A stretch of DNA of 64,000 bases from Paramarasmius palmivorus. Taxonomy: Eukaryota; Basidiomycota; Agaricomycetes; Agaricales; Marasmiaceae. The notes below the pieces were generated by a model. The model was not told the origin of the DNA, ran no database searches, and saw only the letters and a program-made list of their open reading frames with translations. Every line of letters starts with the position of its first letter. Positions within the stretch are counted from its first letter, which is position 1. Positions 33,701 through 45,318 of the stretch are shown in pieces. A program made the position numbers and the translations under genes. Location of the stretch: contig JAYKXP010000009.1 in the NCBI GenBank assembly GCA_037176845.1, forward strand, positions 620,001 through 684,000, given 5' to 3'.

Positions 33701-34162
33701 AAACCTGGAACTTCTTCCCTCAAATCGAAGCCCTATTCTCCGGTGAAAGGTGCTTCTTCGTCCTCGGCTAGGAAGTCCAAGCCCACCAACGTGCTGCACC
33801 CTCGTGGGCCTGCATACCGTCTCTACGATGAAGGCAGTGAGTGACTCTATCTGTCTCGGGGTAATCAGCGTCAGACCGCTTATTTTTTACTTTCTTTGGT
33901 CGCAGTTCCCGTGTTCGACGGGCGCTCTCTCCCCGGCACTATGGGGTTCAAGTTTGACTCCGAATCGTGGCAGACCTACGAGTCTCTGCCCCGCTATCCT
34001 CGTTCGGAGGTGGCAATCAACTCCCTCGTCACGGTTGCGCACACTATTCACGGCTTCCTGGGTGATAAGGCAAAGTATCACACCGTTTTGCTTCATACTC
34101 TCTTTGTCATAGTTCTCGGAGAAGTTCCGCTTGGTGATGAGGAATCTGGCGATGCCGAGTAG
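30773..34162 (+). CDS. Micro-exon gene: disordered N terminus + conserved C-terminal module
   Basis: Starts ATG 30773 (MPSRSAKK, gtacga donor) and ends TAG 34160-34162. The first 2 kb is a chain of roughly ten small exons (about 25-110 nt) split by introns of about 50-60 nt. They encode charged, Ser/Asp/Lys-rich sequence (VTAIELSDGDLSDSS, ITSDDEVVVVEKKRKPSL). From about 32870 exons lengthen: IPALGSLTVLFAADEAALPP, FDDFEPISYG-type blocks, WALTGICVGSHLSQPAVYGD, WQIHIQPFENDWEIYQANIG, then VFDGRSLPGTMGFKFDSESW with LPRYPRSEVAINSLVTVAHT. The (V)P(V/I)(Y/F)DGR...FxF module is one I associate with repetitive Agaricomycete genes. No catalytic motif is visible. Confidence 0.6.
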
Positions 34163-34369
34163 GTGTGTAGTGTGTATGTATTCGAGTATCTTGTTGCGTG
34201 TACTTTCTTATGGCATTCGTATGCGTTCAGTGCCAAAAATGTGATTGTTTCTGGTCTAAAATTTCGACGTGCACTCCGGTTTTTTTGTCATGTGACTAAA
34301 TACGGCGAACTTACTACATCACGTGTTATACAGAATACCGAAATGGTCGTATTGTCTGCTGCCCGGCGA

Positions 34370-35385
34370 CTACTCTTCTTCGCTGAGTGCCGAGTCGCTT
34401 TCCGCACCCTTTTTAACAACGTCTATATCCATGGCGTGTGTGTTCTTGGCCTGTTTATCTCAGTCGGGAACCTGAAGGCATGTATTCTGGAGGTACTTAC
34501 TTGCTCCTCTATTTGCAGATCGTGGGCCTTGTCTAGCACCGCTCTGGCGTTGGGAAGAAACTTGAAAACGTCGTCGAGCTCGAACTGGGTCCACCTCTTC
34601 AGCTCTGCTATCACTTCTAACACGCCGTCCGACAGATGAACGTTTTCGTCTGGCACATATCGAACGATCTTCTCCGTTTTCGTGCCTTTCGTTGCGTTCT
34701 GAAAATGAAGACTGAAGTGTAAAGCTAGCGTTGTCCGTCCCGTTAGTGCTACCTGGTAGTGGATCGAGGTGCTTACTTAGTGTGCTGGTCACCGTGTCCC
34801 CCACGTCTCTTTCGCTGGTCAACATACAGCTCGCCTCGTAGTCGACGAATCTGCCATTACGCCTGTCGGTCGCGTTAACCTTCACGATGCGAAGTCCTGT
34901 TACTGCCCGTGCAATTGCGATGGCGAGCTGGGCATGGAAGTCCAGCTTTTCGGGCCAACCTGCTTTGCTGTTAGTCTTCGTGTTGCCTTTCCTATACGGA
35001 CTTCTGGGTACCTTCGTCTATAAAGTCCGGATATATTGCGTGTGCTTCCCTGGGGTATGTTCTGGGTGCTCTCAGGACCAACGAATCACTATCGGGTGTC
35101 AGATATCGTCGTACAAAAGGTTGTGTTTATACCTTGGTGCGCTCAACGGAGGTGTTGCAATCGTGAGGTCCGCCAGACTGTCCCGGAGGAGGCGAATGGT
35201 GTCGTCTCGTGCTGCAGGCGGTTGGTGATCCGTCAATCCCGCTCGATTCGGCACTCACCTTTGATATGCATCTCTAACGTCTCTACACGTTTCCTAAGTG
35301 CTTCATCGTGGTTCTCGTTCAACGCAACGCTGATGAGCTGGTCTACGGCGGCCTTGAGAGTTGCGCTTGGAGTTGTTGTGGACAT
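34370..35385 (-). CDS. Small helical/coiled-coil multi-exon protein
   Basis: Exon 1 is 35385-35259 (MSTTTPSATLKAAVDQLISV, then NENHDEALRKRVETLEMHIK, an amphipathic helix). It joins an exon starting at 35211 (ARDDTIRLLRDSLADLTIAT). Later exons give AGWPEKLDFHAQLAIAIARA, LTSERDVGDTVTSTL and VHLSDGVLEVIAELKRWTQF. The last exon (AKNTHAMDIDVVKKGAESDS) ends in an acidic ALSEEE and TAG at 34372-34370. It is divergent from the JmjC gene with only 95 bp between start codons, so the two are probably co-regulated. No known domain. A partner or regulator of the JmjC protein is speculation from position. Confidence 0.6.
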
Positions 35386-35480
35386 GGTGGTTCAATTAAT
35401 CGTTTGCGGACCCGAGTTTAAACCCACTTCTCTTTTGGCCTTGTCTTATGTAATTCATTCGTGCCTGTTCTGCAACTTCC
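35386..35480. promoter_or_regulatory. 95-bp bidirectional promoter
   Basis: Separates the ATG of the helical protein (35385, minus) and that of the JmjC gene (35481, plus). Both starts are supported by spliced frames. Confidence 0.5.
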
Positions 35481-38400
35481 ATGTCCGTTCCTTCTGTGCC
35501 CTCCTCCGACACCCTTAACCCGCTCGAAGGGTCGGGAGCTCGTTCGCCCTTGTTTGGTGAAAGTCCAGCTGTGTCTGGACGGTCGACTCCAATTTTCACT
35601 GACGACGATGGAGACGACAGCTCGTCTACTCGGCCCGACAACACTATTCTTGTTGCGGACGCCTGTCCGGGTCGTCCTGCTAATGAAGCGTCTTCCTCCC
35701 CCCCACTACCTGCTCGGGATTTTTCCTCCGGCAACGATGATCCTTCTTCGTCGCCTCTATTCAAAAGCATGCCTTGGTATACCAGCCTGTTGGTCAACGA
35801 AAAGGACAGGATGTCGATGATTCCTGAGGAACTAAAGGTATCTTCACCCGACTTAATCGACTGTGTTTTGCGGTTAACCTAGCTTTAGACTACTGCCAAG
35901 CTTCTTCTGGAGTGGTATCGAGGTGCTAGAGATCGTTCGTTATTTGTGGACGTCGTGGAAAATCGATCTTCCATGAAACCGAATCAGAAGTCCGCTGGAC
36001 CAGTCGCCGCGTTGATGTTCGGTTTTCGTTTTTTGGACGTAGCCGCTTTGGTTGCCTCACCAGACCCCGTTGGGTCGTTCACAGACTCTACTGACGTGTC
36101 TGTCCTGCTGGATGCGACTCCCCCAGTCGCAAAGTCGCCTTTTGACAGTGAAACGCTCACCTTGGTTAGTCCTCCTGTCTGATAAATCGATCCTCGCTGT
36201 TCGGCTGATGCACCGGTCTTCTTTCTTTCTCCCTCCTTCCGTCTTATTGACTGTAGAGAGGGATGAGCTTGCTCTATGCAAACGGTGGATGGCCTGCCCT
36301 GATTTCGTCCGTGAAGACTTCGTTAGACTCCTCGCAGTCTGTTGCGGATCCTGTGCTGCCGAGTGCAAGCTTGAGCGAGTCGCCGAAGTATCAGCTCGTT
36401 CACGCTGCCTACCGTCAGCTGGCTTGCATATCGGACAGGCACCGTACCGTCACGCTGTCTAAGCAGCTGCTCAACATGGAGATGGCTGCGTTTTTCATCA
36501 ACTGGCTCCTGCTGGTACGTGTGTTTTGTTGATGTACGTTTCACAAGATCCGTGACGGCCGTTTCAGGGCAACAAGGACTTTCCCGAGAAGACGAAGGAG
36601 CTATATGAGTTCCTAGCCGAGTATGTCCGCCGTTTTTTTTTCTTTTCTTTTCTACCTTCTTCCGTGTGTTTGACTCTCACGTTCGTTCCTTATAGAAAAG
36701 CCAAACAAGAGGCTTTATCTGCCGACTTGGTTCAGGAGTTGTCGCTGCCCGACGTCGCCAATTTTAAGCCGGACGTCACCAAACTGAGACAGCCGCTTTT
36801 CTTTGCTTTGGCAATTTCACCCCTGATGTTGCTTTGCAATTTCTCGCCAATCTCAACGAACATTAGCCGCCTGAGTTTAATGAGGGTGCGTTGTCGGGCC
36901 GCCTTTTTCCTTTCTGTGTTTGTTTTGTTCCTTCTTAATTTTTCTTTGCCTATGGAGTTTATTTTTTTCTTGGTTTTTCCCACTGACTGTTGGTTCAGGC
37001 GTGGTTCTATTACGGCAATGCCAGGCCTCCCGTGTTAAGCAAGGTGGAAGTATCGCTGTGGACGCAGTTGTTTGCCATGGCAAAGGGTCTCAAGTCCTCT
37101 CGCTCGGCCCTGTCGTCCTTTGTTAGTGAAGTGTCTCCCCTGCTGGAGGGCGCAGAAGAAGAGAAGCTGTTTTTCAGTCCTCGTGAGTACATACTGCCAT
37201 GTCGACCTTTCGATCTACTCGCTCTTACCCTTTTATTGAAAGACGACGGCTTACTTCGCTTGCTCCCCCGTGGTCTTGCCCACGGACGAAGCACCACTCC
37301 GGACTACCATACACCACTGCACGGCAGTGAGTCGGGTATCGAAAAAGCTTCACCCGCTTCTGCATCGAGGGGAGGTTCGTATTTCGATGATAAGTGGCAT
37401 ACGGGCGGTGCTGATGTTTTTTTCCCCTTTGTAGCTTCGCCTGTGTCCACGACCGACATAGATGTCTCCCTGCTGGCGGAGGCTATTGCCGCGCAATTCC
37501 TCAAATCTCGACCCAGTGAGCTTCCGCCGGTGACCCCGTCGGTTATACCACCTCTGGAAGAGTCACAGTCGGCCAACGCTGGAGGGTCTGAGTTGTCCAG
37601 CTCGTCTGAGAGTACGCTTCCTCTGGGCGAGCCACAGTCGGCCGGTGCTGGAGAATCCGAGTCGACCAGCTCGGCAGCCGGTTTGCCTGACTTGTCTGAG
37701 ACCGGTGAACTTCTGGCTAGCACGCCAGAGGTATTGGACGACAGCAAAGGTACGGCGAAACCTATGTTTTCAAAGGGCCGAAGACCTGATCCGGTGTACT
37801 GCTGTTTTAGGTTCGAAATCAAACAGTAGCGACCAGGGTACCTCTGGCAAAAGGAAAACGCAAGACAAGAACGGCGTTTCTGGCAAGAAACCCAAACCGA
37901 AAGCAAAAGCGGGTTCGTCGAAGGATACGGTCGAGGAGTCTAATCGCCGTAAGTTACGTGACAGGTCCACGGGTTCCTACCAGGTTTCCTTTGGGAAGGA
38001 TGCGGATGACGATTTGGAAAACGACATGGCCGTGGATGCCCAAGGTGACGATAGCCCTCTGTTTGAACCGGTCTGTGACAAAGAGGTACGTTTTTTTGGC
38101 CTACTTTGAGGGGTGCGAGCATAGGGTGATGTCTACGTTTTTTGCTAGAGGGTCGGTACCGATCTGTACCTTCTGAGGTCGCCGTTTGGTATGTCTTACG
38201 CGTACCGGGGTGCTTTCTACGTGAGTGCCGTTCTCTGTGTTTTTTGGCGATTTGCTGAGGGCCCTCAATCAGTCTAGGGACATCATCGTGGACTTCGTTT
38301 CCCTGGTGGACCGTGCAAACCGCTGTCAGACCGCCAAGGGCTTGTTTCCTTTGTTCAGCGTACTCAGCGGAAGAGCCCGTGACAATTCGGACCACGATGC

Positions 38401-40018
38401 TTTCGTAAACTCTATGTTCGGATCTAGAATTTCTGGGGTGCCACGCAAGACGCTCCTTCAGTTTGAACAGGTGGAGGAACAGCACTGCCTGCAGAATGCC
38501 ATTGCCTGCAGCAACATTCTTGTGTGCGGCGGGGGTGCAGGCGAGGGTTCCATCGATCGAGAGCTGCTGTCTAGTGTAGGCGCTTGCTCTGCGTTGCGGC
38601 AAGCCCATGGTACGTTCTTCAGGTAGCTGGTGAACGTCTACTTACTTTTTTTTTTTCATCAGACCTCTCCAAACGTGGTGAGAGTTCAGACGCGGACGAT
38701 CAAATCGTCCGGGCGTCTTTCGACGACTTTCTGAAGGCCGTCGGTTTAGGTGGCAAAGGGAAAATCGTCAATTTCCTCGATATTCCTGGCGCCGACAGTT
38801 CTCATTCAACTCTAGGCCTGTCCAGTAACATGGCGTCCCATCGTTATTCTATGAGCCTTCCGAGATATTCTCGGGCTCGGAATCTGGTGCCCATGCGTGA
38901 TCTGTTCTGGCATTTGCTGGCTGCAGCTCATGCGTCTCATCCTGGTCACGTCGATGCCAACGGTTTCGGTACTGAACTGATAGTTCACCGCGGATTGAAG
39001 CTGGTTTTTCTCGGCCTTCCCAGCGACAAGGATCCCCATGTGATGGCAAAGGTGGACGCTTTCAAACGCTTCAAGTTTGACCTCTCCGGACCTGAGTCAG
39101 CCAATATTGCAGGCATACTGATGTTTCCGGGCGATAGGCTGTGGGTTTTCTGCATCTCATTTGTTAATACGTACTGACTGTTGCTAAAGTGTCATGCAGC
39201 CGTGTACACCTCACTATGTGTTCACCTTGTGCCCTTCTCTTTGCCACGGGGCTCACTTCTTTGCGGCGTCTACTATGGAAAGAAGTTACTGGGGTATCGT
39301 TCACACCTTCTTCCGCGACCACGAAATTACCAACCAAGACCACCCCGTCTACCATGACCTCCTTTTCCGTATGACAGTTCACTGGCATGATGTCATTGTG
39401 AATGATACTGCTTCCTATCTCAATCGTTGTCGATCTGTCGACGCGGTTGTAGTCGATCATGTCCCAAACGTCCGCTATTCTCACGGTTGGCTTCAGCTTT
39501 TTGCTCTTTTTGGCCTTATGGAACTGGGCACGATCTTGCTTGGTGATAGGCACGAGGGGACGAATCACACGGAGATCGACAGCGAATACAAGCATATGCG
39601 CCGACTCTGTGGCGAGGCGATACGTGTGCTGGACTCTAACGCTAGCATCGGTATCAAAGGCGGTACTGTAATATCAGTTACCGCCCTTGCTCGGTCTTAT
39701 TTTGTGCAGCAGTTCATTGCAGTCATTCGGATAGCCGGCATGTCGGGCCATGTGAAACGTACTGCCGCAAGAGTGGAACTCTTCGTCGATCAGGACACCA
39801 AGCGGGATAATCCTCTCCGAGACGACATTCAGGAGGTGCTTGCTGGTCGGTGTGTGGAGTACGGCCCTTCATTCCTTCTCGATTCGTCTAAGTGTTCTAC
39901 ACTTCGTTGGGCTTTTGCTGATGCCATAGACGATGGTTTTCCCCTTCCTTCGAAGGATCTGTCGGTTGCTGTAGATCGTTCCGTTGACCGTCCCCGGAAG
40001 CGTCGACGTCTGGCTTAG
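35481..40018 (+). CDS. JmjC-domain protein (Fe(II)/2-oxoglutarate oxygenase-like)
   Basis: Multi-exon gene from ATG 35481 to TAG 40016-40018. The N terminus is Ser/Pro/Asp-rich and disordered. A helical region follows (LLLEWYRGARDRSLFVDVVE, YQLVHAAYRQLACISDRHRT). Next is a Ser/Glu-rich linker (37440-37760) and a basic segment (GKRKTQDKNGVSGKKPKPKA). The C-terminal domain has HVDANGFGTELIVHRGLKLV with the HxD at nt 38947-38955. It continues over an intron near 39141-39195 to FPGDRL...PCTPHYVFT with the second His at 39212-39214, and CHGAHFF. HxD and H about 80 residues apart fit the JmjC iron triad, so activity is possible. It ends in a basic RPRKRRR motif, a candidate nuclear signal. Protein or histone hydroxylation/demethylation is inferred from the family only. 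Some exon borders remain uncertain. Confidence 0.7.
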
Positions 40019-40284
40019 CTTACGTTTAGATTAGATTTACCTTGTGCAGATTAGATGGGAATTTCATACAAAGGGTCACGTGTTTTGAAGTTGATTTGAT
40101 TAGTCCGCTGGCCTTACGCGTGTTGCTTTCTGCGTTTATCTCAATGTCTCTTGCTGTCCCTAGTAGGTGTTGTCCCTTGCGGTCCTGGTCGTTCTCACCT
40201 GTATCACAGGCTCTCTCTTTGCTGTATTCATGAGGAAGTTCAATGCGAATGTTGGTTGGTGTTGGGTGCTGTTCTTGCTGCTAG
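40019..40284. other. Gap between JmjC gene and Rep ORF
   Basis: 266 bp with a CACGTG box near 40075. It presumably holds the Rep promoter and possibly an unrecognised first exon. Confidence 0.4.
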
Positions 40285-43200
40285 GTGCGCTTTCTGTGTC
40301 TTGGACGAGATTATCGTCAACTGATTTCGTGTACAGCCTTTAAACATGTAATGGTTCCCTCGGATGCCATTGGCCGCCTTTCAGTTCCACAGACTGGCCA
40401 TCGTCGTTGTGAAAATGCCTGCTATCAGGTGTCCTGCTCATGGGGTGAAAGTATCCCTCGTCCACTTCCTCCCTTCACCTTTGCTGTCGCACGTACCCGC
40501 CTCGATTACCGGGCGTCTCAATCTGCCGTATTTCACGGACCTCCTGAAGTCAGAGCAGCACTGCCTGGCCCACACTCCTCGTCGTCACCTCCCTGCATCG
40601 CGATTCGTATGGCAGACGACTACTTTAACACGTCCCCACCCACTTCGACGATACTGTTTTCGTTGCGTTCCGACCATTCGAAGTCTATGTTGCCCTCTGG
40701 GTTTTGGTCTGGGTTCTGGTCTCGAGCGATTGAGGCTGTTCCTGGCGTACTACGCACTCTTTTTGCTGTGCTTCAAACGCTGTCATTGTTTACGACGCAA
40801 CCCCGTGGTACCAGAGAAGTTGTTGACCTTTGTTGGCTGTCCTCGATGAGAAATCTTATTCGTCGTCACGACTTTGTCGTCATGTTCTTCTGTCATGTCC
40901 GTCCCTTAGCGCCGTACCGTCTCTTCCCGTCGTATTTGTGCCTTCTCTTAGCATATAGGGCGTCTCGTGTGTTTCGATCAACATCTGACTGGGTTGTAAC
41001 CTCTTTAAAGGTGTTGGTGATTATTCTTCCTGTTTGTCTGACCAACCTAGTGCTGCTTTGTGTAAGGCCAAGTGGTGGTATTCCTCTTCTTGGTCAGGGC
41101 ATGTATGCTGATCCGTTGCGGTCTACACCACCTGTTAGCTGGGAAACTGTCTCCCCCTGCGTGGTCTCGTGTCGACTCAATCTCACACCTGGAATCGATC
41201 TTCGAAGTCTCCAGTTTGCTTATCACGGCGTGGATATTTCTGTGCAGAATTACCATCCCTCCGTGACGTGTAGGATGTCTCTGACTTCGCTGCGTCTGTG
41301 CATGACGTTCTGGGAAGCTCGAACGATGGCTGCGATGCACGGCGCACCACCGATCGATTTAAGTCCCTCTGATGTTGCACGTTACCTAGACTCGCATACC
41401 TGCTCGGGAGAGTGCTCCCAATTCGTCACGGTTCTCACTGTGGGGAGCTCTGTAAACATGCCCTCCTTTGTCCCCTTCAGAAACGTGGGCGGTGGGAAAG
41501 CTGCAAGACGGGTCGTTCCAGAAGAGGTTATTCTTCCTTATGTGGTGAATGTTTCTAACCAAGACTTCCCGAGTCCGTCAGACTCGTCCTATGTTTTTCA
41601 TTCGCATGGTCCTGCCGTGAACCTCTTGAGCCAGGTCACTGGCGATGTCATCGCCGTTACTGCCCCGCCTTCTGCTGTTCTTCCGTATCTTACCTTGCCC
41701 GATGCTAGAGCCATCGCTAAACATCACGGCGAGCGTTGTAGCACTCGAATTTCCAGAGACAGTCTCATTAAAACCTTTTCAAACCACCGCTGCTTGCAGT
41801 GTGACACGTCTGTTACGCTATTCACCCGCGTTCCTAAGAATCCTCCGGCCACAGGCTCGCGACTCCAAACCCCCGAACAGCGCGTGGTTCCTAGTGTGCC
41901 ACCTAACACGCCTGCGACTGTCTTTGGCAGAAGTGACGTCGACTCTACCCTCGCGGCACCGGTGTCCGATGGTGTGAACGTAAACTTCCCTCCTGCTCCA
42001 CTGGACGCTGAACTTATCGACTCAGTGGTGCGGAACGCGTGTAAAAAACAGGCACCCGCCGCTATTGAAGAGGCAGGTTGCGCTGTGTGTGGTCAGTTGA
42101 CTCCGCGCTCGTCTTTGACTGAGTTGAGAAAGGTGATGAACCTTTTACGAGTTCTCGATGTGGACGGCGTAACCCGACGCCAGCGCCTGTCAGCGAGTGA
42201 CCCTGTCCATCCCATCAAGGGACCCGTGTACGACAGGACTTGCAATCATGTTTGCTCTGTGTGTAGAGCAGCTCTCAGTAAGGGTGTAATCCCTAAAAAA
42301 TCACTGGCTGCTGGTCTCTGGTTAGGTGAAGTTCCTGATGCTCTGAAGCACCTTCGTTTCTTCGAAAAGCTTATAGTGGCAAAGGTGAGGCACACCGCTG
42401 TTTATGTTCGGCTGTCTACTGGAGGTCGTAAAATGGTCGCCAACGCCGTAGCGTTTGAAGTCCCTCTGCCTAAAGTATACAGCATTCTCCCACCCCCTAA
42501 GAGCGAAGCTGAGGAGATACTCGCGATACTGTTCACAGGGCCCACGACACCGACAGAGGAGGAATATCGTCGCACACCGTTTCTGATCCGACGCAACGCA
42601 GTAAAGAGTGCTCTTGAATGGCTTATATTGAACCACCCTGATTACGGTGATGTCTCCATCTCTTATGCTAACCTGATGGAATATGACGAGAAGTCCCCGC
42701 CGTGCACGGTCGTTTGGAACAAGACCGACTCTAATAAAACTCCTGAATCTGCAGCAGTGAACGACATGGTCGATGAGGACGGCATTGAGGACGGTTGTTC
42801 CTTCAGGGTACACGGTGTCACGGAGGAAAGATACATGCGCCTCACCCGAGATGAAATCACTGGAATTGCAACTAATCACTTTACATCTGGGGGAAAAGTC
42901 CTAGCTGTAGGGCAAAACTCGACGCCAGAATCCATCTGGAAAAACCCGTCTTTGTATCCCAAGATGTTTCCATGGTTGTTTCCCTACGGCCACGGCGGTC
43001 TGGGAACGGTCGGTATTTCAGAGGTTGAACATAAGCGGTGGTTCATGATGTATCACGATAAGAGGTTTCAGAGGGACGAAAACTTTCCGTTTGTTGCTTT
43101 CAGCCACGAGCAGGTTAAGTCATCCACTCAGGCCGGATGGCTTCTCGCCGATAAATCGTCTTTTGCGACGGTTTCTAATCGCATTCAGAGTCTTGACCAA

Positions 43201-45285
43201 ACGGTTCTCCGTAGTATTGCTGAACGAATGCAAAAAGGTGAAAAGGTGAAACCGTCTTCGCCGGCTGAAATTGCATGTTTCAAGGTACTGTCTGACTTGG
43301 ACCGGGTTGCCGGTAAAGTACAAGGTTCGACAACGTCTAAGCGCTACATGCGAAATGAGGTTTGGGCCCTCATCACGCACAAGGGGGCACCTTCGTGGTA
43401 CATCACCATTGCACCCTCAGACTTGACCCATCCCATCGCTGTGTATTATGCGGATCCTGCTGCAGACTTGTGTTTCAAACCCACTATCCGGGGTTACAAA
43501 GAGCGGTTCTACAACTTGTGCGGAAATCCTGCTGCAAGTGCGCGGTTCTTTAACCACATTGTAAATCTGTTTATAGAAGACGTACTTGGCTATAAGTCCC
43601 CTCATCGTGGAGTGTATGGCGACCACGATGCCCATTATGGCGTTGTTGAACAACAGGGAAGGCTTGCTCTACATCTGCATCTTCTGTTGTGGATCAAAAA
43701 CTCCATGTCGCCTGAACAAATCCGCCAAAGGCTTCTTTCTGGCGATACCGAGTTTGAGGCCAAAGTCATTGAATATCTCGAAAGTGTCTTTTCTGGCGAC
43801 TTTATCGACTCGTCCCAGGCCGACGTTGAAAAGGATGTTGCGAAAGACTCTGAGTCGGATGTCTACGTCAACCCGACGGAATCTCTGCCAGTCCCGCCTC
43901 CAACAAGATGCCGACACCATTCGCCCAAGCGTCTGGATACGTCTTGCTCGTCATGCTTGCGGTACCTGGGTTGGAGAAAGGCGTACAACCGTACTGTTAA
44001 TAGTCTTATCCTGTCCTCGAACTTCCATACTTGCGACCGGAATTTGAAGAAAGACGGTACCGTTAAGAAGAAGCACCTGTATAAGAACTGCAAGGATAAC
44101 AAGTGGGGGAGGTGTAGGGCACGCTTTCCTCGTCCCTTGTTCCCTCGGACAACGATAGACAAGCAGACTGGAAGCATCACGATGAAGAAGTCAGAACCTA
44201 ACTTCAACACGTTTTCTTACCCGCTGACCTATTTACTCCGATGTAACACCGATGTTACCTTTTTGGGATCCGGAACGGCCATCAAGTCCGTGGTCTTGTA
44301 TGTCACGGACTACATCACTAAAGCTTCCCTAAAAACTCATGTTATCTTCGAAGCCATTCTGTCGGTATTCTCCAAGAATCCTTCCCTCGTGACCGGGACA
44401 GTCGACAGTCAAGAACGTGCGCGCCAGCTCCTCACAAAGGTGGTAAACGTTTTAAGCACGAAGATGGAATTCGGGGCGCCTTTGGTATGTTCTTACTTGC
44501 TGGGTTTCCCTGATCATTACACTGACCACAAGTTCATACCACTTTATTGGCAGCAATACGTTACTCACGTTCGATCTGAATGTCATCCCAACGAGAAGCC
44601 CGAAAAACCCGAGAAGGTTGCTCTACTGAAGCGAGGGAAAAGGATAGTGGGTCTTTCGCCGGTAAAGGATTACGTCGACAGACCCGCTGAAACGGCCTCC
44701 ATGTCTCTCTACGACTGGACACGCGTGGCCACACGGGTCGCCATGAAAAGGCCGAGAAAATGCAAACGAAAGAATGGTGCCGCATCCGACGCAGATTCCG
44801 GCTTGGAGAATTCAAGAACCCCTACTCCCGACCCACCGTCAGTCGTTAAACTGCCGAAAAACCACTATAGATTTCTTCCAGGTCACGACTTAGTCGGTTC
44901 ACACGTAGCTCGCATCGCGAGGGATGATGAAAAACTGGTGGTTAATTTTGTAGGGGCCACGCTTCCAAGGCGCGATCAAGGTGATTACGACTACTATTGC
45001 TGCACCATGCTGACCCTTTTTAAGCCATGGCGTAGCGGTTCCGATCTCAAGTCCACCACCCAGTCTTGGCCTGACGCCTTCAATGCACATACGTTCACTG
45101 AACGACAGCGCAGGCTCATGGACAACATGATGGTGCGGTACGAGTGTCTCGACGCTCGTGACGACTACAGGGCGCAGATGAAAAAGGGGGGTCTGTCGGC
45201 TAGCTGGGACCCGCTGATGGATAAAGTTGCACAACAGGAAGACGATCCGGAAGCTGTAACCGAGGTTCTCCCACCAGTCGAATAA
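40285..45285 (+). CDS. Helitron-type Rep (HUH endonuclease) ORF
   Basis: An open frame of 1666 codons, ending TAA 45283-45285. The frame opens at a GTG. The N-terminal 270 residues look poorly conserved and the true start is unresolved, so coding confidence is high from about 41100. A Cys/His cluster (HHGERCS, HRCLQCD) is followed by residues about 650-810 (TCNHVCSVCRAALSKGVIPK to CTVVWNK). That block matches the domain that precedes the Rep in fungal Helitrons (DUF6570-like, from memory). The Helitron-like N domain begins about residue 915. The HUH motif is LHLHLLLW with His 1130 and 1132. The two-tyrosine motif is YVTDYITK with Tyr 1339 and 1343. This is a rolling-circle single-strand nuclease. 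The helicase continues in the same frame after one stop codon. Confidence 0.85.
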   Translation: MRFLCLGRDYRQLISCTAFKHVMVPSDAIGRLSVPQTGHRRCENACYQVSCSWGESIPRPLPPFTFAVARTRLDYRASQSAVFHGPPEVRAALPGPHSSSSPPCIAIRMADDYFNTSPPTSTILFSLRSDHSKSMLPSGFWSGFWSRAIEAVPGVLRTLFAVLQTLSLFTTQPRGTREVVDLCWLSSMRNLIRRHDFVVMFFCHVRPLAPYRLFPSYLCLLLAYRASRVFRSTSDWVVTSLKVLVIILPVCLTNLVLLCVRPSGGIPLLGQGMYADPLRSTPPVSWETVSPCVVSCRLNLTPGIDLRSLQFAYHGVDISVQNYHPSVTCRMSLTSLRLCMTFWEARTMAAMHGAPPIDLSPSDVARYLDSHTCSGECSQFVTVLTVGSSVNMPSFVPFRNVGGGKAARRVVPEEVILPYVVNVSNQDFPSPSDSSYVFHSHGPAVNLLSQVTGDVIAVTAPPSAVLPYLTLPDARAIAKHHGERCSTRISRDSLIKTFSNHRCLQCDTSVTLFTRVPKNPPATGSRLQTPEQRVVPSVPPNTPATVFGRSDVDSTLAAPVSDGVNVNFPPAPLDAELIDSVVRNACKKQAPAAIEEAGCAVCGQLTPRSSLTELRKVMNLLRVLDVDGVTRRQRLSASDPVHPIKGPVYDRTCNHVCSVCRAALSKGVIPKKSLAAGLWLGEVPDALKHLRFFEKLIVAKVRHTAVYVRLSTGGRKMVANAVAFEVPLPKVYSILPPPKSEAEEILAILFTGPTTPTEEEYRRTPFLIRRNAVKSALEWLILNHPDYGDVSISYANLMEYDEKSPPCTVVWNKTDSNKTPESAAVNDMVDEDGIEDGCSFRVHGVTEERYMRLTRDEITGIATNHFTSGGKVLAVGQNSTPESIWKNPSLYPKMFPWLFPYGHGGLGTVGISEVEHKRWFMMYHDKRFQRDENFPFVAFSHEQVKSSTQAGWLLADKSSFATVSNRIQSLDQTVLRSIAERMQKGEKVKPSSPAEIACFKVLSDLDRVAGKVQGSTTSKRYMRNEVWALITHKGAPSWYITIAPSDLTHPIAVYYADPAADLCFKPTIRGYKERFYNLCGNPAASARFFNHIVNLFIEDVLGYKSPHRGVYGDHDAHYGVVEQQGRLALHLHLLLWIKNSMSPEQIRQRLLSGDTEFEAKVIEYLESVFSGDFIDSSQADVEKDVAKDSESDVYVNPTESLPVPPPTRCRHHSPKRLDTSCSSCLRYLGWRKAYNRTVNSLILSSNFHTCDRNLKKDGTVKKKHLYKNCKDNKWGRCRARFPRPLFPRTTIDKQTGSITMKKSEPNFNTFSYPLTYLLRCNTDVTFLGSGTAIKSVVLYVTDYITKASLKTHVIFEAILSVFSKNPSLVTGTVDSQERARQLLTKVVNVLSTKMEFGAPLVCSYLLGFPDHYTDHKFIPLYWQQYVTHVRSECHPNEKPEKPEKVALLKRGKRIVGLSPVKDYVDRPAETASMSLYDWTRVATRVAMKRPRKCKRKNGAASDADSGLENSRTPTPDPPSVVKLPKNHYRFLPGHDLVGSHVARIARDDEKLVVNFVGATLPRRDQGDYDYYCCTMLTLFKPWRSGSDLKSTTQSWPDAFNAHTFTERQRRLMDNMMVRYECLDARDDYRAQMKKGGLSASWDPLMDKVAQQEDDPEAVTEVLPPVE

Positions 45286-45318
45286 GACGGTGCCGCACCT
45301 GAGGCGGCTTGCGGTCTT

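Noticed and set aside
40414..40849. Separate small protein in another frame at the start of the Rep ORF
   Set aside because: Cys/Arg/Leu-rich reading with no domain. It may be the true 5' part of the transcript, but evidence does not favour it over the long Rep frame; left as uncertainty about the Rep start.
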